Shown piece after piece: positions 21,905 to 35,500 of a stretch of DNA of 64,000 bases. The stretch lies in the NCBI GenBank assembly GCA_037783415.1, contig JAZGTN010000055.1, positions 806,001 through 870,000 on the forward strand, given 5' to 3'. A program made the translations under genes and the position numbers. The notes under the pieces were generated by a model. The model ran no database searches and was not told the origin of the DNA. It saw only the letters and a program-made list of their open reading frames with translations. This stretch comes from Leptasterias polaris. Its lineage: Eukaryota > Echinodermata > Asteroidea > Forcipulatida > Asteriidae. Every line of letters begins with the position of its first letter. Positions within the stretch are counted from its first letter, which is position 1.

Positions 21905-22205
21905 GGCTTGATTCCACTGAGAGCTAAGATTGATCTTAATGTTTGTATCAAATCGTAATTTCTAAGCAAAGTGTGATGTCACAATACAAATCACTATGGC
22001 GATAGTGACAACTCATCTTAAGATGAATCTCAGGCTATATCCGAATTGGCGGCTACAGCTACGGCTACAACTGTTGTTAAGGGTGTTGCTAGGGGTGTTG
22101 CTAGGGGTGTTCTATACTTCAACGCATGATGATGCAGGGACCTAGCCATAGCCAATTCGAATACGCCCTCATTGTTTTGTGAAATCGCACCCAGAGCCCT
22201 ATAGA
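21905..22205. mobile_element. MITE of the GATTTCACAAAG family interrupted by another MITE
   Basis: The left part is 21905-22033 and the right end TTGTTTTGTGAAATCGCACC is at about 22172-22191. The interruption is the GGCTATATCC element at 22034-22167. Confidence 0.7.
22034..22167. mobile_element. MITE, GGCTACAGCTACGGCT family, inserted copy
   Basis: Ends GGCTATATCCGAATTGGC and GCCAATTCGAATACGCC are inverted. Flanking CTCA on both sides may be the target duplication. An internal GGGTGTTGCTA unit is repeated. Related copies are near 45433 and 59630. Confidence 0.7.
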
Positions 22206-22378
22206 CCTTTATCACGATGCGGCCATCTTGATTTCCTCCCATTCAAATCAATGTAACCAAACCGAGGCTGGAAGGAGAATCAGTCTGGTTCCTTTTTGTA
22301 CAATGAATATTAGCATTCATTACTGTGAATGGATACAAGGAACATGACCAAGATGGATGGCAGCGTGATAATAGTATA
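22200..22378. mobile_element. MITE, TATAGACCTTTATCACG ends
   Basis: TATAGACCTTTATCACGATG and GGCCATCTTG at the left are mirrored imperfectly by CAAGATGGATGGCAGCGTG and ATAATAGTATA at the right. Confidence 0.6.
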
Positions 22379-24380
22379 TTCTACTACACAAGTCAAAAGC
22401 AATATACATCACTTCTTGCTTTGGCTGGTAACCCAAATTTGCTTAGCAAGTTTTTTTCTTAGAATGAATATTTACCCAATAAATGATATTCCAGCTCTAA
22501 AGTAGTTGGAAGTACTATGGTGGATATTAAAACAGCGGTGCTATTAAAGGAATAAGCAGTTTTAGGTGAAATTTTATTTAATTTCTTTCTTGTAATTGTT
22601 GAGGCTTTTAATTAGAAAGTAATTAATGTGGGTATTAGTTCCATAGTTGTTGATTTTAGAATATTCTGTAGTTTTTTTTTATCACATTATTGTATTGAAT
22701 CCAAACTATTTAATGCTCTTGATAATCTGTTTAATTGAGGGAAAGGAAAGGATGGGCATTGACCTATTGATTGTATTCCATGCCTGAGTGAAGAAAGTCA
22801 GATGAGGTGTTCTCACAATACTTGACAATTATAGTTCTTCATAAATAACTATGTGAAATTTAACCAACCATGGAAATTCGACATGAACGGAAATTGCTTT
22901 TTCAATTGACAATTCTAATTTGTATTAACATCTCAGTATAATACATGACTGGCATTTGGTAGTTTGTAAGTTATTGTCTTTCCTCCATTACACAATTTAA
23001 CCAACTTGTTGAAATGTCATCCAAATTTGGTTCATGTTTCAAGTGAAAGTGTAGTTTCTTATCAATTTGTCAAACTTTAAAGAGACAAACACTGCCATAA
23101 AATGCTGTATTTTAGTACTGACCAGCTATTTTTTCACTTTTAATGATCTTTTCAAGTAGACAACTTTTTTGTTTTTTACTAGTATTAATTGACAATTGTC
23201 ACAAACGTCGAAGAACAAATAATGGCTGCAAACTTGTGGCAACTTGATTTCCTTAGCAATGTTTGGCAGTTTACCAGTTACAGGTAATTGACATACGATC
23301 TTGACTGATTCCCTCGTTTCACTTCTCAGCGTGTCCCAGTTTCATTAAGCTGTTTAAGCAGAGAGCTTAGCAGAATTCAATAATAAGCAGATGTAGAGGA
23401 TGAAATGAATCCCAGAGAGGCTGCTCCAAGCTTCTTCGTTAAGTATTTTCCAAAATTTATCATTTACTTAAAAAATGGAACACATTTTATGCTGCTGGTA
23501 TTGCGGCAAGTCTAATTGGTCACAGTAAGTGGTCTTTACAAAGTCAAATTTAATTTATGTTTAGTAACTCAAATTGGGAGTGGCCAAATTGTATGGAAAC
23601 AGAGTGGTGTATACTAATATGTATTGAAATCGGACATAAAATCCAAAACAAATCAAGTTTATTTCACTTTCAGTTGGTGCTACCGAAGACCTTGTTTAGA
23701 TTCCTGTACATGTATGTACTCCATTGCATCCACTGACAGAAAACCATTATGCAAACTGCAGGTTAAATAAATAAAAAATAGATTTATAATTATAAATTAC
23801 ATTCTTGAAGTGTTTTTTGTTGTATCATAAATGGTAGATGATAATATGAACGCCTATAGCCATAATGTACCCATTTGTCATACACTTTTAACACTTATTT
23901 ATATACTTCTTTATTTTTGTGACAATTACACTGGGAACCCATTCAGTTGTTTTTACCATTTAGTATGTTTCGAAGTGTTTGTTTTTCTTTATGTACAGTA
24001 GGGAGCTTAAAGATGTTTTTATCTAGGAATCTGTTAGATTAAGAAGAAACAGGGGAAAAGACACGTGGTTAACCACGTATTTAAGATGTAATGAGCAATA
24101 ACTTATGCTGCTGGTTTTGATTTTGTTAAATACATTTTCCGAATAAATGTCCGTTTCTATGGAGATTGTAGTGCTCTTATTAATTTATCAGATATTTGGT
24201 TTCAATCCTAGAGATGAGTGTGGACTTAGGGACCTGGAAAAGGGAAAGGTTTTTACCATCATTCTTGTCCAATTTGCAGCCAATTTAAACGTCACGTTAT
24301 TCTATTTTGCGTGAAATTGAGAGCTCATCAAAACAGTCGTTCAGTTCGACTTAGCATGTAATAGCAGATGTTCTCTTGCA

Positions 24381-24440
24381 TGAGATCAGGCGCGGATCCG
24401 GGGGGTGGGGGGGGGGGGGGGGGGGGCACGAATATATATA
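24381..24440. repeat. Poly(G) tract with short AT repeat
   Basis: A run of more than 20 G (24400-24426, one T) follows GGCGCGGATCC, and a (TA)n run follows from about 24430. It marks the left side of the satellite region and is a likely G-quadruplex and sequencing-error site. Confidence 0.8.
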
Positions 24441-24525
24441 TATAAATAACTTGATCTAGGAATAGGATGCTATATGTATTTTTGGAAATTAGTGAAGAAT
24501 AGGCCATATATATAAATAAAATTAA

Positions 24526-24865
24526 GGGGTAAGTCCGGCATTGTTTATTAAATTTGGGCCATTTTTAAGTTGCGACTGTAGGCCTTAAAATGATACAGTA
24601 AGCTCTACCGATGCCTGTGTTTTTACTTCACTTGGCCAAGGAAATAAGCTATATTATGGGAAATATTGATGTTTGAAAAAAATAAATCGTAAGGGGTAAG
24701 CCCGGCATCGTTTATCAAATTTGGACCATTTCTCTATGTTGCGAGTTTAGGCTCTAGCATTATGCGTAGGTGCTAATGATGCCTTTTTATGAAGCTTGAC
24801 TATTGGTCAGTTATATTATGTGAAATATTAATATTGTTTTAAAAATAATTGTCTTAAAAACTTCA
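24526..24865 (-). repeat. Two long-form satellite units (about 165-175 bp)
   Basis: Two tandem units each begin AAGGGGTAAG(T/C)CCGGCAT, then TTTATTAAATTTGG or TTTATCAAATTTGG, then about 110 bp of further sequence. The first 40 bases match the B satellite unit in reverse orientation. The second unit runs into the left inverted arm. This looks like a longer ancestral or hybrid form of the B unit. Confidence 0.7.
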
Positions 24866-24968
24866 GATTTGGGGGGAGGCTGCTGTAAACAAAGCCCGTC
24901 TTTATTCTGACGGATAATGACATGACCAATCCGTTATGCAGAATTGTGCATAAATTTGTAAAGGGAAC

Positions 24969-25030
24969 AGTAGCCTGTGTGGTTAGGGCAGGTATTTAGT
25001 CGTACTGACCCTGGTTCGAATCCCACTACT
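24969..25030 (+). other. tRNA-like module 1, left arm
   Basis: An A-box-like TGTGTGGTTAGGG and a perfect B box GGTTCGAATCC are flanked by AGTAG and CTACT, which can pair. At 62 nt with a poor T stem it is not a functional tRNA. It looks like a tRNA-derived internal Pol III promoter pointing into the array. Confidence 0.6.
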
Positions 25031-25111
25031 ACCTATTATTTTCTTTTATTAAGTCACCGTTTTCACATTGTATTATTTAAGTAGTGTTTAAAATCACCTT
25101 CAAACACCAAC

Positions 25112-25185
25112 GGGCACCGCGGTGCACTGGATTGTTCGCATGCGTGCGGTCCAGAGCTGGTACACCCGGTTCGAGCCCTACTCCT
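25112..25185 (+). other. tRNA-like module 2, left arm
   Basis: A-box-like GGTGCACTGG lies about 50 bases before the B box GGTTCGAGCCC at 25168-25178. It has the same direction as module 1 and is 80 bp downstream. It looks like a degenerate tRNA-derived promoter. Confidence 0.5.
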
Positions 25186-25689
25186 ATCAATGTAAGGGAC
25201 ATGACTTTTACTGCTGGCCGCTGTAATGGATTGGGGTTCCGTCATGTCTCTCCCCAAAGTGGGTAGGGTGATTATTCCGGGTGGGAAAGGACAAGGAGGG
25301 ACCGGGAACTAGCCAACCCCTGAAGGGAACTACATGGGTGATCACCCTGCTGGTTCCACCGGCGTTTGAGTCCCCTGAACGCTCGGTCGTCACTCTGACT
25401 AACTTTCTGCACAAATTTGTTTTAACCTTTTATTTTTTAAGGTATTGACTGTTTTTTTCGTACAGTAATTTTTTAAAGTTAATTTTGAGGCAAGTAAGAG
25501 CGACTATTATTTCTGAATAGTTGCTGACTTGTATTGTTATATCCAGAATTATTCAAATTTGTTTATATAAAAAAAAATAGAAAAATCCCGCAGTTTTATA
25601 ACATTTTGGTCAAAATTAGGAAAAGGCCCCCATTAGTAAGTTTGGCTTAAATTCGTCAAAAGGAAAGAAAGGCAAGTCTTATCATTTGT

Positions 25690-28600
25690 ATATAATTTTA
25701 GCTCAAATTACTTGAACGTCAAAAGAAATTAACAGTAAGGCTTACCCCTTGTAATTGTAGCACAAATTACATGACATTTCAAAAAGAATGGACAGCAAGG
25801 CAATTTTGGCTTATATAACATGAAACGCCAAAAGGAATAGACAGCAAGGCTACCTTGTTATTTTGGCTCAAATTTCATTGAAACGTCAAAAGGAATGACC
25901 AGCAAGGCTTACCCCTTGTCATTTTAGCTCAAATTACATGAAATGTCAAAAGGAATGAACAGTAAGGCTAACTCATTGTAACTTAAGCTGAAATTACATG
26001 AAACGTCGAGAGAATGGACAGCAAGGCTTACTCTTGCAATTTTGGCTCATATTACATGAAACGTCAACAGAAATGGACAGTAAGGCTTGCACCTTGAAAT
26101 TTTTGCTCAAATTACATGAAACGTTAAAAGGAGCGGACAGTAAGGCTTACCCCTTGTAATGTTGGCTCAAATTACATGAATTGTCAAAAGGAGTGGACAG
26201 CAAGGCTAACGCCTTGTAATTTTGGCTCAAATTACATGAAACGTAAAAAGGGGCGGACAGTAAGGCTAACCCCTTGTAATTTTTGCTCAAATTTTAATTT
26301 TATTGAAACGTCGAAAAGAATGGACAGCAAGGCCTTACCCCGTTGTAATTTAGCTGGAATTACATGAATTGTCAAAAGGATTGCCAGCAAGGTTAACCCC
26401 TTGTAAGTTTAAGCTGAAATTACATGGAACGTCAAGAGGATTGGACAGCAAAGCTTACCCCTTGTAATTTTTGGCAGAAATTACTTGAAACCTCAAAAGG
26501 AATGGACAGCAAGGCTTACCCCCCTTGTAATTTTAGCTCAAATTACATGAAACGTTAAAAGGAATTAATAGTAGGGCTTACCCCTTGTAATTTTTGCTCA
26601 AATTTCTTGAAACGTCAAAAGGAATGAACAGTAAGCTTGGCTTACCCCTTGTAATTTTGGCATAAATTACTTGAAACGTCAAAAGGAATGACCAGCAAGG
26701 CTTACCCCTTGTAATTTTAGCTCAAATTACATGAAATGTCAAAAGGATTGCCAGCAAGGTTAACCCTTTGCAATTTAAGCTGAAATTACATCAAACGTCA
26801 AGAGGATTGGACCGGAAAGCTTACCCCTTGTAATTTTTGGCAGAAATTACATGAAACGTCAAAAGGAATGAACAGTAAGGCTTACCACTTGTAATTTTGA
26901 CTGAAATTACTTGAAACGTCAAAAGGAATGACCAGCAAGGCTTACCCCTTGTAATTTTGGCTCAAATTATATGAAACGTAAAAAAGAGCGGATAGTAAGG
27001 CTTACCCCTTGTAATTTTTGGCAGAAATTACATGAAACGTCAAAAGGAATGAACAGTAAGGCTTACCCCTTGTAATTTTGACTGAAATTACTTGAAACGT
27101 CAAAAGGAATGACCAGCAAGGCTTACCCCTTGTAATTTTTGCTCAAATTACATGAAACGTAAAAAGGAGCGGACAGTAAGGCTTACCCCTTGTAATTTTA
27201 GCTCAAATTACATGAAATGTCAAAAGGATTGCCAGCAAGGTTAACCCTTTGCAATTTAAGCTGAAATTACATCAAACGTCAAGAGGATTGGACAGCAAAG
27301 CTTACCCTTTGTAATTTTTGGCAGAAATTACATGAAACGTCAAAAGGAATGAACAGTAAGGCTTACCCCTTGTAATTTTGACTGAAATTACTAGAAACGT
27401 CAAAAGGAATGACCAGCAAGGCTTACCCCTTGTAATTTTGGCTCAAATTACATGAAACGTAAAAAGGAGCAGACAGTAAGGCTTACCCCTTGTAATTTTT
27501 ACTGAAATTACATGAATTGTCAAAAGGAGTGGACAGCAAGGCTAACCCCTTGTAATTTTGGCTAAAATTTCATTGAAACGTCAAAAGGAATGACCAGCAA
27601 GGCTTACCCCTTGTAAATTTTGGCAGAAATTTCATTGAAACGTCAAAAGGAATGACCAGCAAGGCTTACCCCTTGTAATTTAAGCTGAAATTACATGGAA
27701 CGTCAAGAGGATTGGACAGCAAAGCTTACCCCTTGTAATTTTTGACAGAAATTACTTGAAACGTCAAAAGGAATGGACAGCAAGGCTTACCCTTGTAATT
27801 TTAGCTGAAGTTACATGATACGTTAAAAGGAATTAATAGTAAGGCTTACCCCTTGCAATTTTGGCTCAAATTACTTGAAATGGACATCAAAAGGAGCGGG
27901 CAATAAGGCTTACCCCTTGTAATTGTAGCTGAAATTACATGAATTGTTAAAAAGGAGTGGACAGCAATAAGGCTAACCCTTGTAATTTTTGCTCAAATTT
28001 CTTGAAACGTCAAAAAGAATGAACCGTAAGGCTTACCCCTTGTAAATTTTGGCAGAAATTACTTGAAACGTTAAAAGGAATGACCAGCAAGGCTTACCCC
28101 TTGTAATTTATGCTCAAATTTCTTGAAACGTCAAAAAGAATGAACAGTAAGGCTTACCCCTTGTAAATTTTGGCATAAATTACTTGAAACGTCAAAAGGA
28201 ATGACCAGCAAGGCTTACCCCTTGTAATTTTAGCTCAAATTACATGAAATGTCAAAAGGATTGCCAGCAAGGTTAACCCTTTGCAATTTAAGCTGAAATT
28301 ACATCAAACGTCAAGAGGATTGGACCGGAAAGCTTACCCCTTGTAAATTTTGGCAGAAATTACTTGAAACGTCAAAAGGAATGACCAGCAAGGCTTACCC
28401 CTTGTAATTTTTGCTCAAATTTCTTGAAACGTCAAAAAGAATGAACAGTAAGGCTTACCCCTTGTAAATTTTGGCAGAAATTACTTGAAACGTCAAAAGG
28501 AATGACCAGCAAGGCTTACCCCTTGTAATTTTAGCTGAAATTACAGGAATTGTCAAAAGGAGTGGACAGCAAGGCTACCCCCTTGTAATTTTGGCTCAAA

Positions 28601-29230
28601 TTACATGAAACGTAAAAATGAGTGGACAGTAAGGCTTACCTGTTGTAATTTTGGCTCAAATTACATGAAACGTTAAAAGGAGCGGACATTAAGGCCTACC
28701 CCTTGTAATTTTTGCTGAAATTACATGAATTGTCAAAAGGAATGACCAGCAAGGCTTACCCCTTGTAATTTAGCTGAAATTACATGAAATGTCAAAAGGA
28801 TTGCCAGCAAGGTTAACCCTTTGCAATTTAAGCTGAAATTACATCAAACGTCAAGAGGATTGGACAGCAAAGCTTACCCCTTGTAATTTTTGGCAGAAAT
28901 TAATTGAAACGTCAAAAGGAATGAACAGTAAGGCTTACCCCTTGTAATTTTGACTGAAATTACTTGAAACGTTAAAAGGAATGACCAGCAAGGCTTACCC
29001 CTTGTAATGTTTGGCAGAAATTACTTGAAACGTCAAAAGGAATGGACAGCAAGGCTTACCCCTTGTAACTTTAGCTGAAATTACATGAATTGTCAAAAGG
29101 AGTGAACAGCAAAGGCTACCACCCCCTTGTAATTTTGGCTCAAATTACATGAAACGTAAAAAGGAGCGGACAGTAAGGCTTACCCCTTGTAATTTTTGCT
29201 CAAATTACACGAAACGTCAAAAGGAGCAGC
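25690..29230 (+). repeat. Satellite A array, left block (59-60 bp unit)
   Basis: There are roughly 59 tandem units of the form GGCTTACCCCTTGTAATTTT, (G/A)GCTCAAATTACATG, AAACGTCAAAAGGAATGGAC, AGCAA. Variants alternate TTTGGCAGAAATTAC, TTTAAGCTGAAATTAC and TGAATTGTCAAAAGGAG. Multi-unit patterns recur: AGGATTGCCAGCAAGGTTAA is followed by CATCAAACGTCAAGAGG near 26745, 27226, 28258 and 28798, showing higher-order repetition. Unit divergence is larger than in array B. Confidence 0.9.
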
Positions 29231-29553
29231 TGTTTTATCAAATTTGGGTCAAAATTTGAGAAAAAACCACAAGGGGTAAGTCCAACATTTTTATCAAATT
29301 TGGGTCAAAAATTGAAGAAATCATAAGGGGTAAGTCCAGCTGTTTTATCAAATTTGGGTCAAAAATTGAAAATAATCACAAGGGGCAAGTTCAGCATTAT
29401 ATTTTTATCAAATTTGGGTCAAAAATTGAAGAAATCAAAAGGGGTAAGTCCAGCTGTTTTATCAAATTTGGGTCAAAAATTGAAGAAATCACAAGGGGTA
29501 AGTCTAGCATTTTTATCAAATTTGGGTCACAATTTGAGAAAAAACACGAGGGG
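29231..29553 (-). repeat. Satellite B units, reverse orientation
   Basis: About six B units run in the orientation CACAAGGGGTAAGTCCAGC, opposite to the rest of array B. They follow directly on an A unit cut at TCAAAAGGAG, and end at a hairpin junction. Confidence 0.85.
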
Positions 29554-29563
29554 TAAGTCCAGT

Positions 29564-32500
29564 GTTTTTTCTCAAATTTTGACCCAAATCTGATAAAACA
29601 GCTAGACTTACCCCTTGTGATTTCTTCAATTTTTGACCCAAATTTGATAAAAATGCTGGACTTACCCCTTATGATTTCTTCAATTTTTGACCCAAATTTG
29701 ATAAAAATGCTGGACTTACCCCTTGTGTTTTTTCTCAAATTTTGACCCAAATTTGATAAAACAGCTGGACTTACCCCTTATGATTTCTTTAATTTTTGAC
29801 CCAAATTTGATAAAACAGCTGGACTTACCCCTTATGATTTCTTCAATTTTTGACCCAAATTTGATAAAAATGCTGGACTTACCCCTTGTGTTCTCAAATT
29901 TTGACCCAAATTTGATAAAACAGCTGGACTTACCCCTTATGATTTCTTTAATTTTTGACCCAAATTTGATAAAAATGCTGGACTTACCCCTTGTGTTTTT
30001 TCTCAAATTTTGACCCAAATTTGATAAAACAGCTGGACTTACCCCTTATGATTTCTTTAATTTTTGACCCAAATTTGATAAAACAGCTGGACTTACCCCT
30101 TATGATTTCTTCAATTTTTGACCCAAATTTGATAAAAATGCTGGACTTACCCCTTGTGTTTTTTCTCAAATTTTGACCCAAATTTGATAAAACAGCTGGA
30201 CTTACCCCTTATGATTTCTTTAATTTTTGACCCAAATTTGATAAAACAGCTGGACTTACCCCTTATGATTTCTTCAATTTTTGACCCAAATTTGATAAAA
30301 ATGCTGGACTTACCCCTTGTGTTTTTTCTCAAATTTTGACCCAAATTTGATAAAACAGCTGGACTTACCCCTTATGATTTCTTCAATTTTTGACCCAAAT
30401 TTGATAAAAATGCTGGACTTACCCCTTGTGTTTTTTCTCAAATTTTGACCCAAATTTGATAAAACAGCTGGACTTACCCCTTATGATTTCTTTAATTTTT
30501 GACCCAAATTTGATAAAACAGCTGGACTTACCCCTTATGATTTCTTCAATTTTTGACCCAAATTTGATAAAAATCCTGAACTTACCCCTTGTGTTTTTTC
30601 TCAAATTTTGACCCAAATCTGATAAAACAGCTGGACTTACCCCTTGTGATTTCTTCAATTTTTGACCCAAATTTGATAAAACAGCTGGACTTACCCCTTA
30701 TGATTTCTTCAATATTTGACCCAAATTTGATAAAAATGCTGAACTTACCCCTTGTGTTTTTTCTCAAATTTTGACCCAAATCTGATAAAACAGCTAGACT
30801 TACCCCTTATGATTTCTTCAATTTTTGACCCAAATTTGATAAAAATGCTGGACTTACCCCTTATGATTTCTTCAATTTTTGACCCAAATTTGATAAAAAT
30901 GCTGAACTTACCCCTTGTGTTTTTTCTCAAATTTTGACCCAAATCTGATAAAACAGCTGGACTTACCCCTTGTGATTTCTTCAATTTTTGACCCAAATTT
31001 GATAAAACAGCTGGACTTACCCCTTATGATTTCTTCAATTTTTGACCCAAATTTGATAAAAATGCTGGACTTACCCCTTATGATTTCTTCAATTTTTGAC
31101 CCAAATTTGATAAAACAGCTGGACTTACCCCTTGTGATTTCTTCAATTTTTGACCCAAATCTGATAAAACAGCTGGACTTACCCCTTGTGATTTCTTAAA
31201 TTTTTTACCCAAATTTGATAAAACAGCTGGACTTACCCCTGATGATTTCTTCAATTTTTGACCCAAATTTGATAAAAATGCTGGACTTACCCCTTATGAT
31301 TTCTTCAATTTTTGACCCAAATTTGATAAAAATGCTGGACTTACCCCTTGTGATTTCTTCAATTTTTGACCCAAATTTGATAAAAATGCTGGACTTACCC
31401 CTTATGATTTCTTCAATTTTTGACCCAAATTTGATAAAACAGCTGGACTTACCCCTTATGATTTCTTCAATTTTTGACCCAAATTTGATAAAAATGCTGA
31501 ACTTACCCCTTGTGTTTTTTCTCAAATTTTGACCCAAATCTGATAAAACAGCTAGACTTACCCCTTATGATTTCTTCAATTTTTGACCCAAATTTGATAA
31601 AAATGCTGAACTTACCCCTTGTATTTTTTCTCAAATTTTGACCCAAATTTGATAAAACAGCTGGACTTACCCCTTATGATTTCTTTAATTTTTGACCCAA
31701 ATTTGATAAAACAGCTGGACTTACCCCTTGTATTTTTTTCTCAAATTTTTACCCAAATTTGATAAAACAGCTAGACTTACCCCTTATGATTTCTTCAATT
31801 TTTGACCCAAATTTGATAAAACAGCTGGACTTACCCCTTATGATTTCTTCAATTTTTGACCCAAATTTGATAAAAATGCTGGACTTACCCCTTATGATTT
31901 CTTCAATTTTTGACCCAAATTTGATAAAACAGCTGGACTTACCCCTTGTGATTTCTTCAATTTTTGACCCAAATCTGATAAAACAGCTGGACTTACCCCT
32001 TGTGTTTGTTCTCAAATTTTAACCCAAATCTGATAAAACAGCTGGACTTACCCCTTATGATTTCTTCAATTTTTGACCCAAATTTGATAAAAATGCTGAA
32101 CTTACCCCTTGTATTTTTTCTCAAATTTTGACCCAAATTTGATAAAACAGCTAGACTTACCCCTTATGATTTCTTCAATTTTTGACCCAAATTTGATAAA
32201 AATGCTGGACTTACCCCTTGTGTTTTTTCTCAAATTTTGACCCAAATTTGATAAAACAGCTGGACTTACCCCTTATGATTTCTTCAATTTTTGACCCAAA
32301 TTTGGTAAAACAGCTGTACTTACCCTTATGATTTCTTCAATTTTTGACCCAAATTTGATAAAAATGCTGAACTTAGGGCCTACCCCTTGTGTTTTTTCTC
32401 AAATTTCGACCCAAATCTGATAAAACAGCTGGACTTACCCCTTGTGATTTCTTCAATTTTTGACCCAAATTTGATAAAACAGCTGAACTTACCCCTTGTG

Positions 32501-35500
32501 TTTTTTCTCAAATTTTGACCCAAATTTGATAAAACAGCTAGACTTACCTTATGATTTCTTCAATTTTTGACCCAAATTTGATAAAAATGCTGAACTTACC
32601 CCTTGTGTTTTTTCTCAAATTTTGACCCAAATCTGATAAAACAGCTAGACTTACCCCTTATGATTTCTTCAATTTTTGACCCAAATTTGATAAAAATGCT
32701 GAACTTACCCCTTGTGTTTTTTCTCAAATTTTGACCCAAATTTGATAAAACAGCTGGACTTACCCCTTATGATTTCTACAATTTTTGACCCAAATTTGAT
32801 AAAAATGCTGGACTTACCCCTTGTGTTTTTTCTCAAATTTTGACCCAAATTTGATAAAACAGCTGGACTTACCCCTTATGATTTCTTTAATTTTTGACCC
32901 AAATTTGATAAAACAGCTGGACTTACCCCTTATGATTTCTTCAATTTTTGACCCAAATTTGATAAAAATCCTGAACTTACCCCTTGTGTTTTTTCTCAAA
33001 TTTTGACCCAAATCTGATAAAACAGCTGGACTTACCCCTTGTGATTTCTTCAATTTTTGACCCAAATTTGATAAAACAGCTGGACTTACCCCTTATGATT
33101 TCTTCAATATTTGACCCAAATTTGATAAAAATGCTGAACTTACCCCTTGTGTTTTTTCTCAAATTTTGACCCAAATCTGATAAAACAGCTAGACTTACCC
33201 CTTATGATTTCTTCAATTTTTGACCCAAATTTGATAAAAATGCTGGACTTACCCCTTATGATTTCTTCAATTTTTGACCCAAATTTGATAAAAATGCTGG
33301 ACTTACCCCTTATGATTTCTTCAATTTTTGACCCAAATTTGATAAAACAGCTGGACTTACCCCTTGTGATTTCTTCAATTTTTGACCCAAATCTGATAAA
33401 ACAGCTGGACTTACCCCTTGTGTTTGTTCTCAAATTTTAACCCAAATCTGATAAAACAGCTGGACTTACCCCTTATGATTTCTTCAATTTTTGACCCAAA
33501 TTTGATAAAAATGCTGAACTTACCCCTTGTATTTTTTCTCAAATTTTGACCCAAATTTGATAAAACAGCTAGACTTACCCCTTATGATTTCTTCAATTTT
33601 TGACCCAAATTTGATAAAAATGCTGGACTTACCCCTTGTGTTTTTTCTCAAATTTTGACCCAAATTTGATAAAACAGCTGGACTTACCCCTTATGATTTC
33701 TTCAATTTTTGACCCAAATTTGGTAAAACAGCTGTACTTACCCTTATGATTTCTTCAATTTTTGACCCAAATTTGATAAAAATGCTGAACTTAGGGCCTA
33801 CCCCTTGTGTTTTTTCTCAAATTTCGACCCAAATCTGATAAAACAGCTGGACTTACCCCTTGTGATTTCTTCAATTTTTGACCCAAATTTGATAAAACAG
33901 CTGAACTTACCCCTTGTGTTTTTTCTCAAATTTTGACCCAAATTTGATAAAACAGCTAGACTTACCTTATGATTTCTTCAATTTTTGACCCAAATTTGAT
34001 AAAAATGCTGAACTTACCCCTTGTGTTTTTTCTCAAATTTTGACCCAAATCTGATAAAACAGCTAGACTTACCCCTTATGATTTCTTCAATTTTTGACCC
34101 AAATTTGATAAAAATGCTGAACTTACCCCTTGTGTTTTTTCTCAAATTTTGACCCAAATTTGATAAAACAGCTGGACTTACCCCTTATGATTTCTTCAAT
34201 TTTTGACCCAAATTTGATAAAAATGCTGGACTTACCCCTTGTGTTTTTTCTCAAATTTTGACCCAAATTTGATAAAACAGCTGGACTTACCCCTTATGAT
34301 TTCTTTAATTTTTGACCCAAATTTGATAAAACAGCTGGACTTACCCCTTATGATTTCTTCAATTTTTGACCCAAATTTGATAAAAATCCTGAACTTACCC
34401 CTTGTGTTTTTTCTCAAATTTTGACCCAAATCTGATAAAACAGCTGGACTTACCCCTTGTGATTTCTTCAATTTTTGACCCAAATTTGATAAAACAGCTG
34501 GACTTACCCCTTATGATTTCTTCAATATTTGACCCAAATTTGATAAAAATGCTGAACTTACCCCTTGTGTTTTTTCTCAAATTTTGACCCAAATCTGATA
34601 AAACAGCTAGACTTACCCCTTATGATTTCTTCAATTTTTGACCCAAATTTGATAAAAATGCTGGACTTACCCCTTATGATTTCTTCAATTTTTGACCCAA
34701 ATTTGATAAAAATGCTGAACTTACCCCTTGTGTTTTTTCTCAAATTTTGACCCAAATCTGATAAAACAGCTGGACTTACCCCTTGTGATTTCTTCAATTT
34801 TTGACCCAAATCTGATAAACCAGCTGGACTTACCCCTTGTGATTTCTTAAATTTTTGACCCAAATTTGATAAAACAGCTGGACTTACCCCTTATGATTTC
34901 TTCAATATTTGACCCAAATTTGATAAAAATGCTGAACTTACCCCTTGTGTTTTTTCTCAAATTTTGACCCAAATCTGATAAAACAGCTAGACTTACCCCT
35001 TATGATTTCTTCAATTTTTGACCCAAATTTGATAAAACAGCTGGACTTACCCCTTGTGATTTCTTCAATTTTTGACCCAAATCTGATAAAACAGCTGGAC
35101 TTACCCCTTGTGATTTCTTAAATTTTTTACCCAAATTTGATAAAACAGCTGGACTTACCCCTGATGATTTCTTCAATTTTTGACCCAAATTTGATAAAAA
35201 TGCTGGACTTACCCCTTATGATTTCTTCAATTTTGACCCAAATTTGATAAAACAGCTGGACTTACCCCTTATGATTTCTTTAATTTTTGACCCAAATTTG
35301 ATAAAACAGCTGGACTTACCCCTTATGATTTCTTCAATTTTTGACCCAAATTTGATAAAAATCCTGAACTTACCCCTTGTGTTTTTTCTCAAATTTTGAC
35401 CCAAATCTGATAAAACAGCTGGACTTACCCCTTGTGATTTCTTCAATTTTTGACCCAAATTTGATAAAACAGCTGGACTTACCCCTTATGATTTCTTCAA

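Larger units (their letters stand above)
21039..24395. other. Peroxidasin 3' UTR and flank
   Basis: Possible poly(A) signals AATAAA are at 21597-21602, 22478-22483 and 24143-24148; which is used cannot be told. The region also has a MITE inserted in another MITE (about 21905-22205) and a third MITE (22200-22378). No VWC-coding exon is visible. Confidence 0.55.
24726..25740 (+). repeat. Left inverted arm of giant satellite element
   Basis: This segment of about 1 kb reappears as its reverse complement at about 38960-40077; positions pair so that left + right is close to 64782. Shared landmarks include GTTGCGAGTTTAGG near the outer edge, two tRNA-like modules, the block from GTGGGTAGGGTGATTATTCC to CTCGGTCGTCACTCTGAC, and TTATATCCAGAATTATTC near the inner edge. 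Conceptual translations of 25063-25257 and 39525-39719 differ only at the last residue, so the arms are nearly identical. The inner end grades into satellite A. Confidence 0.85.

Noticed and set aside
21039..24395. Downstream VWC exon for peroxidasin
   Set aside because: Looked for a cysteine-rich frame of about 60 codons with splice sites and found none.
24385..24400. GGCGCGGATCC next to poly(G) as the defined left end of the giant element
   Set aside because: The motif looks like a transposon end, but no matching inverted end was found beyond the right arm, so I could not support it as the boundary.
25063..25414. Identical open frames in both inverted arms as a conserved small protein
   Set aside because: Their identity is explained by the arm duplication, and they overlap tRNA-like modules; no start context or homology seen.
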